The position numbers were made by a program, and so were the translations under genes. From the NCBI GenBank assembly GCA_029379385.1, contig CM055606.1, positions 15,587,142-15,651,141 on the forward strand: 64,000 bases of DNA, written 5' to 3'. How positions within the stretch are numbered: the stretch's first letter is position 1; every line of letters starts with the position of its first letter. The DNA is from Quillaja saponaria. Taxonomy: Eukaryota > Streptophyta > Magnoliopsida > Fabales > Quillajaceae. Under the pieces are notes generated by a model that saw only the letters and a list, made by a program, of their open reading frames with translations, was not told the origin of the DNA and did not search any database. Below are positions 1 through 13,018 of this stretch, in pieces.

Positions 1-400
1 TATCTTGTTTATTCTTTCATCTTTTAATTTTCTAGCAATTAGAATTTTCATATTTATCTAATTTTAGTATACTATTCAATAGTTGTAAGACAATAATAAG
101 AAAATAAAAATTTTGATGATAATATTATCATTAAATACAAATTGAAACAAAAACTCTTATAATTTCTATAAATAAGAAAAATAATAAATAAATCTAGAAT
201 TTAAATATTATGACAAGAAAATAAAAAATAGGAAGGATTCAAAATTGTTTATATATGTTAAAATTAAATCAATATAAAGAGTTTAGTTTTATAAAAGAAT
301 AAATGAAATAGTTATAATGAAAATAATTTAGTTTTTTATGAGTTAATTTATTAGATTTAATAATTAATTTGGATAAATGTGAATTCTCTGCTAATTATAA
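1..400 (+). repeat. Copy of the AT-rich spacer repeat
   Basis: This AT-rich stretch aligns by eye with parts of three later spacers, near 31380-31800, 41680-42070 and 52390-52760. Shared landmarks in the same order are a pyrimidine-rich start with TCATCTTTTA, TTCATATTTATCTAATTTTA, AATATTATGACAAGAAAAT, and a final AGTTAATTTATTAGATTTAAT. It has no coding potential. It shows that this spacer segment is a dispersed repeat and not unique promoter DNA. The element class is unknown because I could not define its ends. Confidence 0.6.
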
Positions 401-1120
401 TTCTTTTTTTTTATATATAATATAATTGTAATTTATATATGAGGATTGTGTGCGAATTTGATGGTTTATGAGATTATGACATAACATATGATAGTTTTTA
501 GGATAAAATGCAATAGACCTCGGCCTCACCTAAACGTAAAAGCCCACCAATAATGGGCTAAGGATAGTTTGAAGCCTGATTTGAAAGCCTAATAAGAATA
601 ATTACGGCCTATTCAGCTTTAGAAAACCATTTATACTACAATACAACGCATCAAATGTACATTGTAGAAAATGAAAAGACATGAATAAAGAGAAGGGAGT
701 GGCTTTTCCTAGAAAAACTATATTTACATTCCACTCCCTCCTTTGCTCATTCCTACCAAGCATTGCTATGCAAGGATGATAGTATTTTTCAACCAAAATA
801 AAGTAAAACAAAAGCAACCTTTTTTTTTCTTTTTCTGATAAATGGTGATGGCCTTCATGTAAGTTCAACTTTGTCAATTTTGCAAGAAATCCGGATCAAG
901 AAGAACATTCTTTTAAATTTTCTAATTGAACACTTGGCATGGGAATGCTAAAGATCAATGCAAGAATTTTCTACCCAAAGAAGGCTTTCTGAACAGGATT
1001 TCAGACTTTCCAATTCCTCAATTCATGTTGAAGAAACACCAAGCTGAATAGCTTAAACACTCCTCAAGGCCCACCTTGTAATTGTACCATTGCGCTGATT
1101 CCCTGACTCTCAAACTCTAG

Positions 1121-3884
1121 CTATCTTTTAAATCTCAAACATTTGTTGTGTCTGGATTCTGTAATACTTGGATTAGGAGTGAGTTGTTGCTTTGTCTGTC
1201 TGTTGAGTGAGAGTTTCTCCAAAGCATTTATGAACTTGCGCAAGTGCTTGATGTACTCTGGATATGTTTCGAGGTTGCAATGCCCCCCACCCTTGACCCA
1301 TAATGGGTCATATTTTTCCTTGGAAAGTTCCCATAACCGCTTTCCATGGGACCAATCTACAATGTCATCATTTGTTCCCTGCTTATGATCCATTCAAGCA
1401 AAGCAATAACAAAATTAGTACAATGAATTATATTAGTTTATCAAAGACTACATATTCTCACAGCTGAGCAAGTAACATCATGCACAGAATATAAGGTGTT
1501 GGATACAGATCAGTGATAGCAATTTGCAGAATAGCAGACTAAAACAATGAGGTCTTAAACTTAATAACGTTAAAAAAGTAGTCTTCAATTTTCCCACTAT
1601 TGAGGTGGCTGCATCATAACAATAACTGCTGCTATATTAAGCACTTTATGAGACTATATTATACATAAGATTCACTGGTCAAAAAGCAAGTTAAAAAAAA
1701 ATAAAAAAATCCCTCAAGTTTTTGATATTCTTAAATCTCGAGTTTATTTGGTAATGAGATGAACCAATCAAAACCAGCATAATGGTAGAAGCATCTGGAC
1801 GAGTTACCTTCTTATGCCTATGTTTACATGAATATGAATAAACTGTAGAATAGATGTGTATTGGACCATTGGTCTTGTGGCATCTATCGGGATGATACAG
1901 AGCTACCAACGAACTTCTGATTATATATCAAGAAAGCTGTCACGTTGACCAATCTCTATATGTGTTATAATACACCTTTACTATTAGTCAAATGACATTG
2001 TTCTTCGAATTAAAGTGTGCATCCATAAATTGACATACCCCATGAAATTCTAAGGTCATGTTAACTTACATAAACCGCACTTCTGCTTCCAGATTTTCTC
2101 ATTTATAGTTTTTAACCTAGACTAGAAAAACCACCATATATTGTTTGCAAAAGGCAGTTTAGGTGCTCAATTACTTTTTTCAGAATAAGAAGATCTTTAC
2201 AGGTTACATAACATCACTATTTTTACATTAGGATTTGGGAATGTACACACTAAATTAGTAAATCTCACTAAGTGATAACTGATAAGCCACTAATTTATGC
2301 AATACATAAATATTTTCTTCAGAGACAAGCTTCAAGAGAGGCCATTGCAGAATTGTGCAAAGCAAAACAAACATAAATAACAAACCTATTCAAATAATGG
2401 ATGGAAAGAGGTACTTACATGTATAACTAAAACTGTGCAGTTGACTTGTCGTATTTTATCTATATTCTGAAAATATTGAAAAGAGCTTCCTCAACATAAA
2501 ATTAAGTGAACTTAGTAACAGATTAAAAAGCCTGAAAAACACTCAACTGAAACTTACTTTGAATATGTCGAACCAAAATGTCATCTTAACAGGGTACAAG
2601 ACTCTTAAGCCTGAAAGGATGGCACTATGAAGAACAACACCTCTTAACTTTTGTAATCGAGAAGCCAAGTGCACTGTGGGCCCACTTCCAACAGATTGAC
2701 CATACAAAATCACATCTTCTTGCTTAATTCCATATTCGCTCTTCAAGCAATTATACACAGCCTCTATGTCGTAATATGTGTTTAACTCGGATGGCTATCA
2801 CAAAGACAGAGATAAACCACTTATTTACTGAGTTTAAAAAGAGATGATTAACATACACTTCCTTTCATGCACCGTCTCAAGCTCTAGTCTCCCAGCAAAC
2901 CCTTTGACACATTTACAAAGCTATTTGAGAATTCAGATGTAAATCAACTTCACACAAATTACTTACCTTACCTGTGGATGCTCCGTATCCTGAATAATCA
3001 TAGCTGCAGATTGACAAAGAAAAAAGTACTGACAAATATTAAAGAAAAGATTCTTGGTAATACAACTTGATAAGAAAATTGCCAAATACAACATCCTATA
3101 AACAGACTAGCATCAAACTCATGGCTATAACCAAAGATACCCTATTGTCTCAGTCTTACATAGCTATGGACCCGTAACACCAAACAAATAAACTTGCGAT
3201 CATGTATACATAGGCAAAAAAAGATGAGTGAATGGCTAAAGAAAGTTGCAATCTTTATAACAAGTAAGCATGACTCCGAAGCCGATATTCACAATCAGAA
3301 ACACGGGTGTTAAATCAAAGAAAAAAAAGCAGAACAAAATCTGAAAATTGTAATACAGCAACATATCCTCATACAAAGCATTACCAGACGGGATTAAATA
3401 TTTAAATCAATTATCACCAAAATCAAAAGAAAAAAAAAACTATTAAAATCCCAATAACCATCCAGAAAAGGATATAAGAATTGAAACAGCATCCACCCAT
3501 ATGTCCATTTCGTTATGGTGCTATTCACAAGGAAACCCATGAATCCCATATTGTAAAACAACCAAAAATCAAACAAAATAATACCTCATGATATTGACAC
3601 GGAGATGAGCTCTGAGCTCAATGAAAAGCTCGTGCATCTGACCCAAAGTCAGCAGCATTACCATGAGAATACAAAATCGTGAACCTTGCAAAAGGATGTT
3701 TCCAAAACATGGCAACTATCTTATTCCCTCCCTTTGTGCCAAGCAGATGAGCATCCATATTCTTATCAGCCGTGACTCCTGAAACAACAAGCTTCCCATC
3801 TTCCTCTCTGTAAATGTCGTATGTTGGTGGGTCTGGTGGAAAAAATGCAAATTTTGCAGCCACACTCCCCGTAACATTTCCCAT
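1121..3884 (-). CDS. Alpha/beta hydrolase domain-containing protein 17-like (ABHD17 type)
   Basis: Serine hydrolase of the alpha/beta-hydrolase fold; animal ABHD17 proteins remove palmitate from membrane proteins. Exons on the minus strand: 3585-3884, 2967-3003, 2558-2794, 2419-2466, 1121-1378, all with GT-AG borders. The start [20 protein letters not shown] is the usual family N-terminus; an in-frame ATG two codons upstream (3890) is less likely. Visible motifs are [13 protein letters not shown], the nucleophile elbow GQSVGSG, the acid loop [10 protein letters not shown] and the histidine in GGGHCNLE. The protein is about 292 residues, normal for the family. Oddity: exon 1 is 300 nt where splice phase needs 299. 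One extra base near 3642-3648 breaks the frame after SHGNAAD, where relatives continue [12 protein letters not shown]. This is either a real lesion or a sequence error. Function in plants is inferred from the family. Confidence 0.9.
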
Positions 3885-3989
3885 TAGCACAAACCCACTT
3901 GAGAAATGGAAGAAACAAACACAATTTTTTGTAGTTTAGGCATGAAAAGAGCTGAGGGAGGTTGAGATTTTCTTGGGTTTTCTTCTATC

Positions 3990-6900
3990 AGGAAAAAAAA
4001 TAATAACTTTTTAATTTTTCTTATTGGAAGGAGGATTTGTTTCGGATTTTGCAAAATTTTACTGGGATGATAGAAAGGTTTACCAATTGGCGTCAGATGA
4101 AATTAAAGGAGAAAAGTGATGGGTGGCAGAAAATGGATCCGATCAAAGTGGGTGAGCTGGAATTGCTACTTACCCTGAGGAAGAAAATAAAAACTGAAAA
4201 AGAGAGAGAGAAAAGACTAGTGGTGAACTGCTGATAATTATCTGTATATCCCTCCAAATTTTGATGTTGGTTGCATGACACCCCTTGTTTTGTTTGCAGA
4301 CTTGAAAACTCAGACTTGCCCTTCTAATATTTAGTTAAATTGATTTTGTTGTGTTTGGGTCCAATGGACAAAATGGAGCAAATAATTTTACCTAAAAATA
4401 TAATAATTAATTAAAAAATTTGTAGGTTTTTTTTTAAAAAAATTTCTTATGTGAGCACTTGCCAAACATGTAAAATTACAAAATTTACTACTAAGGACTT
4501 AATTCCAGCGATTGATTTATCCCCCACTTCATCTAAATTAGTCTAAGAACATTTACTAATCATAGTTGTTCATGCCCGGGTTATCTTCATCATTTTAATG
4601 AGATGAATATAAAATAATAGAATAATTTATTCATCTAACCACTTGTCCTCATTGAATTGCATTTATAAACAAATGAAAAATAAAAGTTGGAAAATACCAC
4701 CATCACAAGAGAATAATTGGATGGCTGAGATTCAGTCAAAGACTGCTAAGAGTGTAGCAGAGAGAGAATGGCAGGGTCAAAAATGTCAGAGTCAGACATC
4801 CTCATCGATTTTGCTTTCAGCCAATGTTTACCAAATGATGGCACTTGATTTCTTGCTTTGGAGATTGACTCAATTCCACATTAGTCCTGCTCTGCTTTTA
4901 CATAATTACCCAATTAACCCTAATTCGGCCAATTTGCTAAACTTTATATGGCCTATTTTATCCAAAAACTGGATTTTGGAATTTTAAATATGATGCATTA
5001 AAAATGTTTAGAATACTTGAATTTCTTTTTTTAAATCTTATATTATTAATATAAATGATGCTATATATCAAATATTAACAAAAATACATTTAACTATCCA
5101 TGTAATTTCTCATCAATAAATTGAGTTTTGATGTTCGAGTTGTTGTTAGGAGTTGGATGGGCAGAGGTTTCCAGGAATGTGCCCCAGAAAAAAAAGAGAT
5201 AAAAAGAAAGAGTAATGAATTGAATGGAGTGAAAAATTGTGACACTACTAATATTAATATATTATTCTTTAATACAAGAAGTTTTTATTTCGAAGTCTTC
5301 ATTTTTGCATTGTATCTATCAAAAAGAAAAGAAAGAAGACTTAACGTATACGGGCTTTTTATTGAAAAATGTCATGTTTTAGTTCATTTCAAAAAATACA
5401 ACTATGAAATAATTAGTGTATGTTTTTAGAGTATGAGAATGGGTGAGGGATTATGGATGACATGAATGTAGTTAAAAGTCTTGAAATTGTTTTAGTAATG
5501 AATGATGGAGATAGATTGTCTACAAATGTCCTTCCTTAGCTTCCCTCAGCTTGAAGATGGGGTGAGAATGATAGATATTTTTCAATAGGAAACTAGATTA
5601 GTGGTTGAAATTAATTTTATTTATATTTGATTGATTTTGGTGAGAGAACCAGGTAGATATACTACTCTTTAATTAGGAGTAGGACCTCTAGTCTAAGCAA
5701 AAAAAAGTAGGAAAGCTAATAATTGAACCAAAATTATAGATTGAATAAAGTTAATGTTCTCTATTCTCCATTTGTTGAAAAAGATGTAGATCAATGAATT
5801 GTGGAGCCTTGTAAACCAAATATAGACATTAGGATAAGGCAAAACATGGTGGGACAGTTGTTGTTCATAATAAATTTGTTAAATGGTGGTAAAATAACTC
5901 CAAAAGCTCACAAATAAAAACCAATTAAAAGTTCTTATGTATGATTACAAAGAAGAAAATTGATAGGCCCCCAACACCTTAGTGTAAACCATTCTCATTA
6001 ACCTCTTAAAATAATTGGTAATACAATCATAGCAATATTTGCCACATGATGCATGAGTGTAAACAAGTTGAGTTAAGACCAACTTGGGCTTGATTTTGAG
6101 TGGTAACGTTGTGTTTTCTTTCTCTTGGCACCACTCAAAGTAATTAATTCGGTTAATTTCTGCTTGACTCGTGAACTCATTTTTAACTCAATAATATGCT
6201 TGTTTTTAAAAAATAAAAAATTCTATAAAAAATTCATGATCATTCAATTTAAATATAATACTCTATATATATACTAAATGTGATCCTCCTATGATATCTA
6301 ATTTTTATACTAAGTTCGTATATAAGTACCCAAAATCAACAATACATCTCATTACAATCTAGCCAAAAAAAAAGAAAGTTTTTTACATTTAAACTAAGTT
6401 GTTTGTTAAGATTTCGAGTTAAGTCTATAATGAACAAGCTGGTACTCTTGATTACACCCTTATCAGGCAGTTTCTTTTTGTTTTCTGTTTCATTTTCTTT
6501 TTTGATGTCCAATATAGGTGCATACTTCATCAGATTAAAGGAAAAAGATGGGTCAAAAAGGCACATGGAATACTTGAAAGTTGGTGCGTCAACCATAAGA
6601 AAGCAACAGAGAAAGACAGGACTAAGTAAGTTATTATATAGAAAGATGAAGCTCGAACAATGAGTACAGAAAGAAGAGAACTGCTACTAGTTTTTTTTTT
6701 TTTTCTTACCTGAAAACTACAATCAGATGGAAAGTAAAGGATCTACACAACTAAGAGAAGCACTACTATTTCTTTATATGAAAGGATGACATCTGTTTTA
6801 GGGGATAGACCAAAAGAAAATGAGAAACTGTACATCAAATTGGAAACTTTACTAAATAAAATTTTCTCTCTCGTATGAGATTTTTTAATCTTTTTTAATT

Positions 6901-7891
6901 CAATCATTTATGTCTAACTAGTTGAATCAAATAACTTATAAGAATGAATAAGCACATGAATTAATTTTTTGATCCGTACACTCATCTAGTGTCTATCAAA
7001 TATGGAATCTACATGAAAATTTTTCGTAATGTACATATCACTTCTACATGCATCTATTAGAGAATAGAATGATCACATATCAAATACACATGAATGTATT
7101 ACGTACAGCCAGATGAACGGAGATTCGTTCGTCATGTCTGACTAAAACAACTTCCCTACAACTAATTTACAATTATTCTCTATAATGGCTTTTAACTTTT
7201 TTTGCCCTGTAGTTTAGGTTGTTGGCCATCTCTTAAACGTGAGTAAAACTTTTCATATATTTGACACGAAAAGAAAAAGTTGTCACTGAACTGATACCAT
7301 TAAAAGGTTGGCCAATCCTAGGAGTCAGGACCATAGCTGCTTTTACTTTAGAGCTCAAACCTAAGAGGTTGGTATCATAATTGGCCTAAAAGAACAATAT
7401 ATAAAGTTAATTTCATCGAACCTGTTCAATTCAAAACTTATGAACTGCATTTGCAGAAGAAAAAAAAGGATAAACTATCAAATGAGACACGACGTTACAG
7501 AATGAATTATATAGCATGAAGACAAATCTACATTCTGCGGAATCAGTGAACATGCATTTGTATGAATAAATAGGCTTCCTCTGCTCTACATCCTGTATTT
7601 TGGGGAATATCGACCCAAATAAACTAGGGCCAAGGATATCACACATTTTAGTTTCAAAATGCATCAGACTTGTCATACAAGAAACAATTAAGAGTTTTGT
7701 AACAGCTACATAAAAATGCAGTTACCATCTCGATAACTAGTTCTCAGCAAAGCCTTTGTCAATCAATAGAGAAATATTTCTGGTGAAAAGCGATTTACAG
7801 AAGACGTATGTCAGCTACTTTTACACTGGTATATGTTGTTCTAAGCATTGAACATGATGTGACTGAAACTGGAATCCAGTCGTTGAGAAAT
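3990..7891. other. Intergenic stretch, no gene recognised
   Basis: AT-rich DNA between two minus-strand genes. The short open frames here (for example near 4643-4987, 5121-5429 and 6403-6663) have low-complexity composition, no recognisable domain and no splice-linked continuation. The left edge probably holds the 5' UTR and promoter of the hydrolase gene. The right edge (about 7430-7891) is probably the 3' UTR of the metallophosphoesterase. I saw no clear transposon ends. Confidence 0.5.
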
Positions 7892-10800
7892 CTAACTGGC
7901 TTTAAATAGTATATGCTCTTCTTCTAGTGTGGTCCTTTCTCCAACGACCGAGACCCAGTTTTCCGCAATCTTTGCCACTATTCCATCTGAAATCTCAACT
8001 AAAGTGAAGGCTCGCATTGTACCCGTTGCCTCTAGAGGATTTGTACTGCTTCTATTGTCAGTGCCACATAAGCTAATCAATCTTTTAACCCTTGGAACAA
8101 TGGCTCCATTCAGGTATATGGTGTTGTCAGCCCCAGCCTACAATCATTTTCCTTAACCCATTTCCATGTGCCAGCTCTTTGTGCATATGACCAAACACAA
8201 CCAGTGGAACAGAGAAATTGCTGGACTCTTTTAACAGTGATATTGCTTTTGCTAGATCTGTTATCAGAACATAACGTTGCAGGGTAAAAACAATGTTCCT
8301 ATCTCATTTATGCAAATAGCTCAACTAATAAGGATTTGCACTCTGTGTGTCTTAAGGAATATAATACAACCAAATCCCAACGGGGCAGCAGGTGTTTGAC
8401 TTTTATTTCTTGATATGAGGATTGCAAAAGTAATTAAAGCCTTTTAACAAAAGAGCCAACCATGCTGTCTTCTTCATTTGAATTGCGATTGTCACCCTTA
8501 CAAATGGGCATTTAATCTGATTAATAACGAGCTAAACCATAAAGAAGGCATTACCTGGATCACCATGATCACCACCCTCAAACACCCAATCTTTTCCGCA
8601 TATGTCATTCAAGTTAGAACCAAGACCTGCACAGAGTATAAAGTATGACCCAGACACTACCTTGGTCCTTATATAAAATGTCACAATAATTGTTTACACA
8701 TTAAGGTTTTATATTGAATTTTGAATATTCTGTACCTGTTGGTCCATTATGTGCAAGAAATATAACCATATGATCTTCTGGTGTGCTCGAAGCCACTTCA
8801 TAGATTCTTTTAGCACTTCTGTCCATATCTTGGACTCCATATCTATGAAAGCAGTCAAAAGTTGACAGGTATAGGAAAAACCAATCAGGATAAAAGAAGC
8901 AGCCAACACCAATGAAAATGTCATTCAATAACCTTCTGACTTCAAATTCCATATACAATTGCTTTTAATTGAAAAAGCACCTTGCAGACAGAAGTCTTTT
9001 CCGGAATAAGCCCTCTCCCCCACAAGAAAATGGTCGTCCACCGATAACACTCACTTTTATCAAAGGAAAGTCCAGTCGCTTATAAGCTACATGCTCCTCA
9101 GCAAGACTGAGTAACACATTAGTATATTCACTAATCAATGCTTTTCCTACACAGTTCCGATGAAACAAGTATGACAAATACGATGTAATCTTCTAAGAAA
9201 CACTTATGGAATCATTGAATAGATTCATATAGCTAAAGTTGCATAAGTAATTTATCAAAAGCCTTTAGTTTAGGCACAAATATCCACTTTTCTTCTCTTC
9301 ATATCTTCTCTTTCCTGCTATAAATCTTGATTAGAATTTCACATTGATTGACCAGCATTTGTCAAGTTTCTAAGCATTAATTCAGCTGTATCATCATTGC
9401 TATCTAATCCTTTTTTGAAGGAAAACTTCATTTTCCAAAGTTTCTTCAGATTCATTCAAATCGTTTCTAAAGCCGATTTAATTAAATGGCCTGTTACGCA
9501 GTTATGTTGAGGCGAAACTTAGAGGCTAAATTTATAAGAGGACAGCCCATTTGCTTTTATAGACACATTAGGCAATGAAGGGACAGATGGATATATACAA
9601 TAAAAAGGCAATCAGCTGAAATATTTTCAAGTAATTAAGCCATAGTCATGGAAAGTGCAAGTCATTCAGGACCAATAGAATCATTCCAGGGTAAAGCATG
9701 AGAAGATAGTTTTCATCAAGATTGCTTTTCTGTGTTACTTTCGACATAATGACTGCACAAATGCGCTTCATGAGAACCAATTTGAATCTATCATTATCTA
9801 TTAAAATAACAGATTGACAGTTGCTGGAAATAAAGTTATTCGAGAAGAAAAACAAGAAAACAACTGCTGAAGGAAGTTAATGCACAAAAGAATAGGTGAC
9901 AACTGATAAAAAAAAGGTAAGGTGCCAAATTTTCTTACTGTTATATGGCATCAAGTTATGGCAACTACTTACATAAGCATGGAAACATAATGTAGAAGAG
10001 AAGGGTGACACTAGCTAAAAACAGGTAAGAATAGGTGATAACTGATAAAAAAAAGGTAAGATGCCAAATTTTCTTACTGTTATATGGCATCAAGATATGG
10101 AAACTACTTACATAAGCATGGAAACATAATGTAGACGAGAAGGGTGACACTAGCTAAAAAACAGGTAAGAATAGGTGATAACTGATAAAAAAGAGGTAAG
10201 ATGCCAAATTTTCTTACTGTTATATGGCATCAAGATATGGAAACTACTCACATAAGCATGGAAACATAATGTAGAAGAAAGGGTGACACTAACTAAAAAA
10301 GAGGTAAGATGCCAAATTTTCTTACTCTTTTATGGCATCAAGATATGGAAACTACTTACATAAGCATGGAAACATAATGTAGAAGAGAAGGGTGACACCA
10401 GCTAAGATACCAAAAGGATTTTCCAGTGATGACATTCTTTGAGGTAAGAAAAGCTCACCATTCTAGCTGTTTCTGAACTCTGTCCTTCGGCCTGAAATTT
10501 AAATTAAAGACACAGTTATACTGACTATGGACTAGATTTAGAGATTATAAGTCACATCAATCAGACATATAATTAACAGTTGAGATTAACACATGCAGGT
10601 GGGCACACAAACATGGACTGGAGTGGTGGAGTGTGTCTGAAGATCATTTTGTAAAAATCATCATACTTTTTCCAGATAAAATTTAAGTTAACTACAAAAA
10701 TATAAAATACAATATAGGAAGCAAATCTATGATGGTTGAATCATCCTGATATGCTAAGTCTACCAAAGAGACAGCCATTCCAGGATAATAACTAGTAAGT

Positions 10801-12882
10801 TTACCTCCCAGAAAACTGTTTAGTATACCAGGCATCATGATTTCCCAAGATTACTGCTTTTGGAAATGCTAGACTTGCAACACTTTGAACAAGTTCTACA
10901 TTCTCCTCACCAAAATCACCTAAACAATTTCCATGAACAAGAATCCAACAAGCAGGTTGAAAAAGTGAGATAACATGTACATATAATGAAACCAAGCAAG
11001 CAGTAATGAAGCTCATCTCAAGTGCAGATACAACAGAAAAGGTTAACTTTACATGATATTGACATGTTGTGAGTTGTTCAAACGTCTTGTTATTTGAACA
11101 ATTTTAAATGTATGCAAGTCCTGAATTACAAGGATATATGACTGAGAACTGTCACATGAGTGTTGATCTCCCATAAGGAAATAGATATTTCATAAATGTG
11201 TATCAGTTACTTAGGTCACCAATAAGAGAAAATACTCTCAATCCAAAAAAAAAAAAACACAACAAAACGAAACAGGCTATGTATTCAGTGGTAAGGGAAA
11301 GGAACCTGCCTGTAAATAGTACCAAATCTGGCTGCATTCAAACATAGGCCCATGTTAGATTGATAGATGAGATAGTTTTACTGGATAAGTTAAAATGCAA
11401 TTATAAGCTAAAAGAAATTAAGAAAAAAGTCAACCAATTAAATTAGGGAAAATTAACAAATATAGATTTTTCTTTTAAAATAGAGCCAGTATGACTAATG
11501 TGATTCATATGCCCAGGAGAATGTATCAAAAAACCCTCTCTCTCTCTCTCTCTCTCTTTATTTCCATCTCTAAATGTTCATCCATAAAATATATTAACGT
11601 CTCCTACCAATATTTTAAATTAGACTTGAGTTTTACTCTCTCTATAATTTGAATTTTGAAGGGATGAGAAAGAAGAGGTTTCTGTTATCAAGTTTTTAAT
11701 TTGTTCTCAAGTCTTTGTGTAAGCACTAGCAGGCCATGAACCCTAACTATGGGTGTTATGTATATACTTATACATTACAGTGAAATTACAAGAATGACCT
11801 TCAGATTACAACCATCATGGAAAGATGGTTGAGATTTTTACAAATTAGAAAAACCAAGTAATTTTTTTTTATTTTAAAATAAGTAAATTTATAAAGTTAA
11901 CTCCATCCTTCTGTGCTATGAAAAAAGAGGGCAGATTTGAACATGTTCCTAGTTGGAGTTTGAAGGCAAAGGTTATGATTATAAAAGGACCAAGTATTAA
12001 TAGGTTTTGCATTGAGCATGTGAAAAATCAAGAAAATCTCAATGTTATAATGTTTCCAGATGAGGTGATTGAAGATTATAACAAGTTAATCCCATAAGGA
12101 ACTAAAACAGAGTAGAACGAAGTGGAGACTTATCTCAAGTTCTGGCCAGAAAATAACAAGTTAACCTCTTTGCCAAGTCACCAAGTTAAAATGGATCCCA
12201 AAGACATCCATCTATGACCTAGAACCAATAATATACTTGGTGTGAGTCGATTATACATACTTCCAATTTTGGCATGTTGTGGGAATTGTGATTCAAAAGG
12301 TAGCATTCTAGCATACATTAATTCCACATTTGCATCATGTCTATAGAAGGTTAAACTTCAATTTTAATCCAGAAAAGTTTCTATTATAGCACTTGAAAGT
12401 TGTTCATGATCTCCTGTATTGTACCTTGATAAAATAAAAATTAACGTTCTATCAACAAATTGACTTTAGCTGCACAATTTTCACTTCATCAAATAAGAAA
12501 GTAAATATGATAAACAACTCAATATGTCTATTCACCTACTATATCAATCAGCATACATGTAAAGATTCATCAAAACCTAAGAGGGGAAAACCAGTAGAAA
12601 AGTACCTGCAACAATTGAAGTGCACTTGAATCTTCTTGTATACTCCACTCATCATGCTGCAGAAAACCCAAAATCATAGAATAGGAAATTAGTGGAATGA
12701 CTAAAACAGCATGGAACATTTCCAAACAATAAGAATACTATATCGTATCGTGTAGCTAGCACACCTGAGAATTGAACGTTGGACAAGGTTTCGAAATTCA
12801 AACATAAAGAAACGGCGCAGAGAGAGATAGAAGGACTAACCACGTCACCGACGATTACGATTCGAGCAGAATTCGCGGCCAT
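7892..12882 (-). CDS. Calcineurin-like metallophosphoesterase family protein
   Basis: Two-metal phosphoesterase of a type shared by plants and cyanobacteria; substrate unknown. Minus-strand exons: 12841-12882, 12606-12656, 11310-11331, 10805-10919, 10459-10491, 8981-9106, 8736-8842, 8555-8626, 7892-8257. All phases agree except the last. Metal-site motifs in order: IVIVGDVHDEW, FTGDFGEENVE, VILGNHDAWYT, FLAHNGPTGLGSN, VVFGHMHKE. The protein is about 310 residues. Intron 3 starts with GC (CAG/GCAGGT), the only donor that gives FTG-DFG in frame. The last exon has one extra base near 8136-8139, between MIV and AGADNTIYLNGA, which would truncate the protein unless it is a sequence error. An upstream in-frame ATG at 12975 would add 31 Ser/Thr/Arg/Ala-rich residues that could be a plastid transit peptide, so the true start is uncertain. 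Confidence 0.88.
9894..10405. repeat. Tandem repeat, ~140-bp period, about four copies
   Basis: Copies begin at about 9894, 10033 and 10173, with a shortened fourth unit from about 10290. Each unit contains GGTGATAACTGATAAAAAA, TGCCAAATTTTCTTACT, TATGGCATCAAG and CATGGAAACATAATGTAGA. Units differ by a few substitutions, and the fourth lacks about 30 bp. The array lies wholly inside the long fifth intron (9107-10458) of the metallophosphoesterase gene. Confidence 0.9.
11536..11557. repeat. (CT)n microsatellite
   Basis: Eleven CT units in the second intron of the metallophosphoesterase gene, between its exon 2 (12606-12656) and exon 3 (11310-11331). Confidence 0.95.
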
Positions 12883-13018
12883 GGAAGAGCGAGTGGCGTT
12901 GGGCGTTGACGAAGTGCGGGGAGATGAACCGGAGAGACAAAACAGTGTGGGCGCGTTAACCAACGCGCCTAACATATGGAAAGAGCTATTGTTCCATCAC
13001 GCGCTTCCGCCGTATTAG

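Noticed and set aside
9894..10405. Repeated units resembling a CRISPR-like array
   Set aside because: Units are directly adjacent ~140-bp tandem copies with no unique spacers, inside a plant intron.
12779..13018. Plus-strand 79-codon frame over the metallophosphoesterase start
   Set aside because: It is the antisense of exon 1 and its 5' region, and has no domain.
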